Part shown: piece by piece, positions 1 through 4,623 of the stretch | Position numbering within the stretch: position 1 is the stretch's first letter | How the letters are laid out: each line of letters begins with the position of its first letter | Source: Anaerolineaceae bacterium | GTDB taxonomy: Bacteria > Chloroflexota > Anaerolineae > Anaerolineales > Anaerolineaceae | DNA length: 15,785 nucleotides | Direction of reading: 5' to 3' | Assembly (NCBI GenBank): GCA_011620465.1 | Contig: WOZC01000050.1 | Location: 26,968 to 42,752 of the forward strand | Program-made: the position numbers and the translations under genes | The notes under the pieces: generated by a model | What the model was told of the DNA's origin: nothing | The model's database searches: none | What the model saw: only the letters and a program-made list of their open reading frames with translations

Positions 1-1
1 G

Positions 2-202
2 AACCTGTTTGCAGAGCTCTCCAATTTTTATGTAATCCCGAAAGGCACCAATAATGCCATCCCGCTGGCATTTAAGAATCTGGTGCGTGATGCGATCGAA
101 AATGAGAAGACAGGGTTCACCTTTACTGATTCATCAGGAATGGAAACTCAGTACCAAGTAGAAAAGCTCGAAAATTCCTGGTCGATTGAACCTGCAAAAT
201 AA
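2..202 (+). CDS. 3' end of an unidentified protein (partial)
   Basis: An open frame enters from the left edge and ends with TAA at 200-202, leaving the last 66 residues. It reads as ordinary soluble protein (starting NLFAELSNFYVIPKG and ending SWSIEPAK) with no membrane segment or cysteine. I do not recognise the family. It is treated as a real gene end because the frame is open throughout, codon use is normal, and an intrinsic terminator in the same orientation follows about 35 bases after the stop. The start and most of the protein lie outside the window. Confidence 0.7.
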   Translation, partial: NLFAELSNFYVIPKGTNNAIPLAFKNLVRDAIENEKTGFTFTDSSGMETQYQVEKLENSWSIEPAK

Positions 203-236
203 AGCAATTCGATTCAAGTTGCAAAAAAGAATGGAG

Positions 237-264
237 ATGTGGAAGTGACCTTCCACATTTTTTT
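237..264 (+). terminator. Intrinsic terminator after the first gene
   Basis: ATGTGGAAG (237-245) pairs perfectly with CTTCCACAT (250-258) around a TGAC tetraloop and runs into seven T residues (258-264). It separates the left-edge gene from the tRNA promoter. Confidence 0.88.
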
Positions 265-343
265 CAGTAGGTTTCAGGAAATCTTTTTGTCTCAAAATTG
301 CCAGCAAATTTTGAATTTATGATGTAAAATACAGCGCTGTGGC

Positions 344-372
344 TTGATTTGGCATGCGATAGAAACTATGCT
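344..372 (+). promoter_or_regulatory. Candidate sigma70-type promoter of tRNA-Gln
   Basis: TTGATT (344-349) and TATGCT (367-372) are separated by exactly 17 bases. Predicted transcription starts near 379, about a dozen bases before the mature tRNA 5' end. An alternative TAAAAT box at 372-377 would give an over-long spacer. This is a sequence match only. Confidence 0.6.
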
Positions 373-390
373 AAAATATTTGCTACGCTT

Positions 391-461
391 TGGGGCATGG
401 TGCAATGGCAGCACACCGGACTTTGAATCCGTGGATCTTGGTTCGACTCCAAGTGCCCCGG
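391..461 (+). tRNA. tRNA-Gln (anticodon TTG)
   Basis: The cloverleaf folds by eye. The acceptor stem is 391-397 with 454-460, the D stem GTGC/GCAC is 400-403 with 411-414, and the anticodon stem CGGA/TCCG is 417-420 with 428-431. The anticodon loop CTTTGAA carries TTG at 423-425, and the T stem CTTGG/CCAAG is 437-441 with 449-453 around the TTCGACT loop. G461 is the discriminator. No CCA is encoded, so the tail must be added by a nucleotidyltransferase. Two small oddities are that the first acceptor pair is a T391.G460 wobble instead of the usual U-A, and that C416/T432 at the top of the anticodon stem is a mismatch. It reads the CAA codon, and CAG by wobble. Confidence 0.93.
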
Positions 462-508
462 CTGAATTATTGTGGATACAGACTCAGACGATTCACACCT
501 ATCTGTTT

Positions 509-540
509 ACAAGATGAGAAAGAAGTACCATCTTGTGTTT
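509..540 (+). terminator. Hairpin between tRNA-Gln and glmU (weak terminator or leader hairpin)
   Basis: ACAAGATG (509-516) pairs perfectly with CATCTTGT (529-536) across a 12-base loop, followed by GTTTCT. The T-run is too broken for a strong terminator. It could attenuate or process the tRNA transcript upstream of glmU, whose start is 27 bases further on. Confidence 0.4.
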
Positions 541-566
541 CTATGTGTTAACTTTCGGAGCAATCA

Positions 567-1922
567 ATGACAATCGCATCAGTTGTACTCGCCGCCGGCA
601 TGGGTACGCGTATGAAGTCGCACACACCTAAGATGTTGCATAAACTTCTGGGGAAGCCGCTCATTATGCATTCACTCTCCAGTGTAATTGACATCAGTAC
701 GCTTCCTCCGGTTATCGTTGTTGGGCACGGCAGTGAAGAAGTTACCAAGGTTGTGAGCGAAACCTATGGTGAGCGTGTGCAATTCGCTCTCCAGGCAGAA
801 CAACTGGGCACCGGGCATGCAGTGATGAGCGCAGAACCACTTCTGGCAGGAAAATCCGAGTTGGTATTGGTGACCCTGGCAGATATGCCAATGCTGCGGG
901 GAGAAACAATTGCATCCATTTTACAATTCCACCAGGAATCCGAAAATACCCTGACCATGACCAGCGTTGTTGGCGATGTACTGCGGGGTTTCGGGCGGGT
1001 GATCAGGGATGAAAACGGACAAGTAAAAGCAATCGTTGAAGAAGCGCTCGCGACTCCTGAACAGTTGAAAGTACGCGAATACAACATCTCCGTTTACTGC
1101 TTTGAGGCAGACTGGCTTTGGGAAAACCTAAAAAAAATCAAAACATCACCAAAAGGTGAATACTACCTGACTGACCTGGTTGAAATGGCAGTGGTGCAAG
1201 GCAAAAAGTTGGACGCTTACATTCTGCAAGATCCCACAGAAGGGTTGGGAATCAACAACCGTGTGGACCTGGCGGATTGCGAGTTTGCTTTGCGCAAGCA
1301 GGTAATTCAACAATGGATGCTGGATGGTGTCACTTTTTTGGATCCAGAAAGCTGCACGGTTGAGAGCGATGTGGTCATAGGGCAGGATACTGTCATTTTG
1401 CCCAATACTCACCTGCGCGGCAATACCCGGATCGGTGAAAATTGCCAGATCGGGCCGGATACAACCCTAAACGACACAACCGTCGGCAATGACTGTATGG
1501 TCACATACAGTGTCGCGGATAAAGCAAGTTTGGGAAACCATGTCAGCATGGGTCCTTTCTGTCATTTGCGCAAAGGCGCCGTACTGATGGATGGCGTCCA
1601 CCTGGGTAATTTTGGCGAAGTGAAAGACTCTGTGCTGGAAGACGGCGTCAAGATGGGTCATTTTTCCTATATAGGAAATGCCAAAATCGGAAAGAACGTG
1701 AATATTGGGGCGGGAACGATCACCTGCAACTTTGATGGCAAGGTGAAACACCCGACTGAAATCGGAGAAAACACATTTATTGGCAGCGACACAATGCTGG
1801 TCGCGCCGTTAAAGATTGGCAAAAATGCCAAAACAGGGGCGGGTGCGGTGGTGACCAAAGATGTACCTGATGACACGCTTGTGTATGGTGTGCCAGCCCA
1901 TCCCAAAGAAAGAAAGGAATAA
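567..1922 (+). CDS. glmU: Bifunctional UDP-GlcNAc pyrophosphorylase / glucosamine-1-phosphate acetyltransferase GlmU
   Basis: This cytoplasmic enzyme makes UDP-GlcNAc, the precursor of peptidoglycan and other envelope glycans, by acetylating glucosamine-1-phosphate and then uridylating it. At 451 aa it matches the usual length of about 455. The N-terminal nucleotidyltransferase domain opens with LAAGMGTRMKS (residues 8-18) and K22, and has QLGTGHA and the LADMPM and KGEYYLTDL motifs. From about residue 250 the left-handed beta-helix of hexapeptide repeats begins. It contains GPFCHLRKGA, NFGEVK, the acetyltransferase His at residue 365 (GHFSYIG) and NVNIGAGTITCNFDG. The start is supported by a GGAG Shine-Dalgarno five to nine bases upstream. 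It is the first gene of the glmU-corC-cdd-recO cluster; the next start codon follows its stop by one base. Confidence 0.96.
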   Translation: MTIASVVLAAGMGTRMKSHTPKMLHKLLGKPLIMHSLSSVIDISTLPPVIVVGHGSEEVTKVVSETYGERVQFALQAEQLGTGHAVMSAEPLLAGKSELVLVTLADMPMLRGETIASILQFHQESENTLTMTSVVGDVLRGFGRVIRDENGQVKAIVEEALATPEQLKVREYNISVYCFEADWLWENLKKIKTSPKGEYYLTDLVEMAVVQGKKLDAYILQDPTEGLGINNRVDLADCEFALRKQVIQQWMLDGVTFLDPESCTVESDVVIGQDTVILPNTHLRGNTRIGENCQIGPDTTLNDTTVGNDCMVTYSVADKASLGNHVSMGPFCHLRKGAVLMDGVHLGNFGEVKDSVLEDGVKMGHFSYIGNAKIGKNVNIGAGTITCNFDGKVKHPTEIGENTFIGSDTMLVAPLKIGKNAKTGAGAVVTKDVPDDTLVYGVPAHPKERKE

Positions 1923-1923
1923 C

Positions 1924-3207
1924 GTGACGGAACCTATTTTGCTTGGAGCCTTATGGGTGCTATTTTTTATTTTCACCCTGGTCTCCTCAGCGGCTAAATC
2001 ATCATTCAGCCATGTTCGTTTGCCATGGTTGCTCAGCTTGCGCATCGAGAATCCGAACAAGGTCGACAAAACTATTGCTTTGATCGAGAAAGAAGGCTTG
2101 CGGACAGCTTTACGGTTGGGACTTGTAGTTGCTCATTACATGCTGGCTGGTGTAAGTGTCTTGTTACTATACCGTGTGGCTAATATTGAAAACACCTGGT
2201 TGATCCTCTTGATTTTGCTGCTGGTATTAGTGATCGTCACGGCTATCGAATTTCTAATCGAACGGAATGTTTTGGCTTCATCAGAGGTAGCTGCCCTAAC
2301 CTGGACAGGGACAGCCAGTGTGATCAACGCCCTGGTAGCGCCAATCACCAAATTGATGACAGAGATTTTGGGCGAGTACGCTGAAAAAGTGACTCTTTCT
2401 GTGACAGACGAGAGCCTGCGCGATTGGGTGGAGCAGGAACAACCTGAGAGCACGCTGGACCATGGCGAACGCGAAATGATTTACTCGATCTTTCATTTCA
2501 GCGAAACCATGACCAAAGAGATCATGGTACCTCGCATGGACGTTTTAGCTTTGGATGTGAACACCACTATCCGGGAAGCCAGACAGGAGTTTATTAATGC
2601 CGGGCATTCCCGTGTGCCTGTTTATGATGACACAATCGACAATGTGATTGGTCTGCTTTATGCAAAAGATCTTTTGGCTGTCGTTGATGGTGACGATTCC
2701 ATCGCAAACCAACGAAACCTGATCCGACCAGCGTATTTTGTGCCGGAGGCCAAAAAAGTAGACGAACTGCTCTCTGAAATGCAATCCCGCGGTGTGCATA
2801 TGGCTCTTGTGGTGGATGAGTACGGCGGTGTAGCAGGTGTTGTGACCCTGGAAGACATCGTGGAAGAGATTGTGGGTGAAATTCGCGATGAATATGATCA
2901 GGGCGAGGTCAGCTTGTATGAAGAACTGCCTGAAGGCGGTTATCTGATCCAGGGGCGTGCTACCATTGACGAGTTTAATGAGATCACAGGATTGAACCTC
3001 TCGGATGAGTATGCTGATACGCTTGGCGGTTACATCTATGGACAGCTTGGTCGTGTACCTCAACCCGGTGAAGTTGTCAGAAATGAAAACTTTGACTTTA
3101 CTGTCGAAGAAGTAGTCGCACGACGAATCTTAAAGGTCAGGGTCCAGCGAGTCCCTGCCAAAGAGGATACCAATGAGGAGGTCGCCCATGAACGGGTTGA
3201 CAATTGA
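1924..3207 (+). CDS. HlyC/CorC-family membrane CBS-domain protein (CNNM/DUF21-like)
   Basis: This is a 427-aa membrane protein of the CorC/HlyC (UPF0053) family, whose members are implicated in Mg2+/Co2+ or other cation homeostasis. I chose GTG at 1924 because AAAGGAA lies just upstream, one base separates it from the glmU stop, and residue 1 leads straight into the first hydrophobic segment. The longer in-frame ORF would overlap glmU by 62 bases. Hydrophobic helices lie at about 5-22, 66-84 and 91-112. The cytosolic part begins at about 160 and holds a CBS pair at about 200-315, with MVPRMDV, HSRVPVYDD and MALVVDEYGGVAGVVTLEDIVEE. The C-terminal transporter-associated (CorC_HlyC) domain spans about 335-410. 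In this family the CBS pair binds adenine nucleotides and Mg2+. Its transported ion cannot be read from sequence. Confidence 0.92.
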   Translation: MTEPILLGALWVLFFIFTLVSSAAKSSFSHVRLPWLLSLRIENPNKVDKTIALIEKEGLRTALRLGLVVAHYMLAGVSVLLLYRVANIENTWLILLILLLVLVIVTAIEFLIERNVLASSEVAALTWTGTASVINALVAPITKLMTEILGEYAEKVTLSVTDESLRDWVEQEQPESTLDHGEREMIYSIFHFSETMTKEIMVPRMDVLALDVNTTIREARQEFINAGHSRVPVYDDTIDNVIGLLYAKDLLAVVDGDDSIANQRNLIRPAYFVPEAKKVDELLSEMQSRGVHMALVVDEYGGVAGVVTLEDIVEEIVGEIRDEYDQGEVSLYEELPEGGYLIQGRATIDEFNEITGLNLSDEYADTLGGYIYGQLGRVPQPGEVVRNENFDFTVEEVVARRILKVRVQRVPAKEDTNEEVAHERVDN

Positions 3208-3601
3208 ACTCAAGCAGGCACTGATTGACCAGGCTCGCCTGTATCAAAAGCGGGCATACAACCCCTATTCACATTATGCAGTCGGTGCAGCAGTTTTGGC
3301 GGAGGATGGTCAGGTTTACGGCGGCACCAATATCGAGAATTCGGCTTACCCTTCCGGGTTGTGTGCCGAACGCGTGGCGATTTTCAGGGCAGTTTCCGAA
3401 GGAAACCGCAAAATCAAGGCGATCGCAATTGTTACCTGTAATGGCGGCTCCCCTTGTGGAGCCTGCCGGCAAGTGATGCGTGAATTTGCTGCTGCGGATA
3501 TGCCGGTGATTTTGGCAAATGATGAAGGGGATATCATTTTTGAGAGTACCATGGATGGAATTTTGCCGCGATCTTTTGGTCCGGAAGATTTGGAGATTTA
3601 G
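3188..3601 (+). CDS. cdd: Cytidine deaminase
   Basis: This is a 137-aa homotetrameric-type cytidine deaminase, converting cytidine and deoxycytidine to uridine and deoxyuridine in pyrimidine salvage. It has the zinc site of the family: C59-A-E61-R in GLCAERVAIF, with E61 the proton shuttle, and PCGAC with C90 and C93. NIENSAYPSG (48-57) is the nucleoside-binding segment and YNPYSHYAVGAA the conserved N-terminal motif. I chose ATG 3188 over the upstream in-frame ATG 3173. A strong GAGGAGGT Shine-Dalgarno (3175-3182) sits six bases before 3188 and would be destroyed as an SD by the earlier start. It overlaps the end of the CorC-like gene by 20 bases, so translation is probably coupled. upp further right in this window can use uracil from the same salvage route. 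Confidence 0.96.
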   Translation: MNGLTIELKQALIDQARLYQKRAYNPYSHYAVGAAVLAEDGQVYGGTNIENSAYPSGLCAERVAIFRAVSEGNRKIKAIAIVTCNGGSPCGACRQVMREFAAADMPVILANDEGDIIFESTMDGILPRSFGPEDLEI

Positions 3602-3612
3602 AGCAGGCTCTG

Positions 3613-4371
3613 ATGGCAACCGAAGAAGCCAGATCATATCGCGCACAAGGTTTGGTGATCCGCCACCGTGAATTCGGAGAGGCGGATCGTATTTTAACGC
3701 TGTATACACTCGAAAAAGGCAAGCTTCAGGCAATTGCCAAAGGGGTAAGAAAGCTAAAAAGCCGCAAAGCCGGTCACCTTGAACCTTTTACCCAGGTTTC
3801 CCTTCAATTAGCAAAAGGACGCAACTTCGAAGTGATCACCCAAGCAGAGACAATACGCAATTTTGACGCTATTCGCAAAGATCTGAAGCTGACCGCCCAG
3901 GCAGCCTACGTGTTGGAACTGCTGGACCGTTTTACCTACGAAGAGGGTGAAAACAGACCGCTGTATAACCTGGTAGTCGAGACACTCGCGCGCCTGGATG
4001 ATGGGATATCACCCGGGTTGGTTGTGCATTATTATGAAGTGCACTTGATGGATATTTTGGGCTTCAAACCGCAATTGCAGGAGTGCGTGGTGTGTGGGGC
4101 TGCCATCCAGCCGGAAGATCAATATTTTTCAGCGAAACTTGGCGGCGTGGTGTGCCCAAATTCGTTGTCGGGAGATCCCTCCGCCTGGTCTGTGAGCATG
4201 AATGCCTTGCGGTATATGCGCTTCTTCCAGCGCTCACCCTGGCCGCAAGTGAAAAACCGTACCATTCCGGAGGAAGTCGACCGGGAGTTGAGCAAGTTGA
4301 TCGAGAAGTACCTCACTTATCTGCTTGAGTACAGTCTCAAAACGCCAGGCTTCCTCGATTCGATTTCGTAG
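3613..4371 (+). CDS. recO: DNA repair protein RecO
   Basis: RecO is the recombination mediator that anneals ssDNA and, with RecR, loads RecA on SSB-coated gaps. At 252 aa this is typical. The N-terminal OB fold is at about 8-80 (YRAQGLVIRHREFGEADRIL, KGVRKLKSR), followed by a helical domain with YVLELLDRFTYE and a C-terminal zinc-finger region. The finger is incomplete: C158-x2-C161 is present, but the second knuckle reads C181-P-N-S184, with Ser where the fourth Cys normally sits. The gene starts 11 bases after cdd and has no strong SD, so it probably depends on readthrough from the upstream genes. The cdd-recO-glyS order is a familiar neighbourhood, usually with era between cdd and recO. 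Confidence 0.93.
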   Translation: MATEEARSYRAQGLVIRHREFGEADRILTLYTLEKGKLQAIAKGVRKLKSRKAGHLEPFTQVSLQLAKGRNFEVITQAETIRNFDAIRKDLKLTAQAAYVLELLDRFTYEEGENRPLYNLVVETLARLDDGISPGLVVHYYEVHLMDILGFKPQLQECVVCGAAIQPEDQYFSAKLGGVVCPNSLSGDPSAWSVSMNALRYMRFFQRSPWPQVKNRTIPEEVDRELSKLIEKYLTYLLEYSLKTPGFLDSIS

Positions 4372-4389
4372 CTTTTGACGAAAGTAGGG

Positions 4390-4406
4390 AAGGGTCTGGC
4401 CTTTTT
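4390..4406 (+). terminator. Weak candidate terminator after recO
   Basis: AAGG (4390-4393) can pair with CCTT (4400-4403), extended by G.U pairs, and leads into a run of five T residues (4402-4406). The stem is short, so it is listed only as a possible partial end of the glmU-recO transcript. Confidence 0.3.
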
Positions 4407-4417
4407 CCGCCAAAAAA

Positions 4418-4437
4418 TTATCGACTATAGTCGATAA
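4418..4437. promoter_or_regulatory. Perfect 20-bp palindrome in the recO-glyS spacer
   Basis: TTATCGACTATAGTCGATAA is its own reverse complement over all 20 bases. A looser inverted repeat with similar half-sites, TCGAT-TAAG-ATCGA, follows at 4461-4474. It could be a dimeric repressor operator. Read on the minus strand it also resembles a hairpin followed by six T residues, but no minus-strand gene runs into it. Confidence 0.5.
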
Positions 4438-4485
4438 AAAAGGAAAATCCACAAATTTCATCGATTAAGATCGAATCAATCGGTC

Positions 4486-4578
4486 TATCATGCTGAGCGA
4501 AGCGGCACATATTGTACTTCGTGAGGAACTTTACGGAATACAATCGGAGATCCTTCGCAACCGAAGCTCAGGATGACA
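4486..4578. repeat. 93-bp imperfect inverted-repeat (MITE/REP-like) element
   Basis: The ends TATCATGCTGAGC (4486-4498) and GCTCAGGATGACA (4566-4578) are inverted repeats matching at 11 of 13 positions. Nested inside are CGAAGC-type steps, and ATTGTA pairs with TACAAT about 22 bases apart, so most of the element could fold as one long hairpin. Ends of the type ATGCTGAGCGAAGC...CCTTCG...GCTCAGGATGAC resemble, from memory, palindromic elements scattered through many environmental bacterial genomes. Only this copy is visible here, so the repeat status is inferred. It abuts the -10 box of glyS. Confidence 0.55.
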
Positions 4579-4591
4579 AAAGATGCTGTTG

Positions 4592-4597
4592 TATAAT
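4592..4597 (+). promoter_or_regulatory. Candidate -10 box of glyS
   Basis: A perfect TATAAT lies 26 bases before the glyS start and 13 bases after the inverted-repeat element. No good -35 is found at 16-18 bases; the end of the repeat element would occupy that position. No T-box riboswitch motif is visible in this leader, which is too short for one downstream of this box. Confidence 0.45.
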
Positions 4598-4623
4598 CAA
4601 GCAGATAATTAATGAGGTGTCTT

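Noticed and set aside
1861..1923. Upstream ATG start for the CorC-like gene
   Set aside because: It would overlap glmU by 62 bases and add a non-hydrophobic Cys-containing leader; GTG 1924 has a proper SD and sits one base after the glmU stop.
2545..3063. 172-aa minus-strand ORF inside the CorC-like gene
   Set aside because: It is antisense to well-conserved CBS-domain codons, with no SD or family features.
4372..4623. T-box riboswitch in the glyS leader
   Set aside because: No T-box core sequence or antiterminator is visible, and the TATAAT box leaves only about 20 bases of leader.
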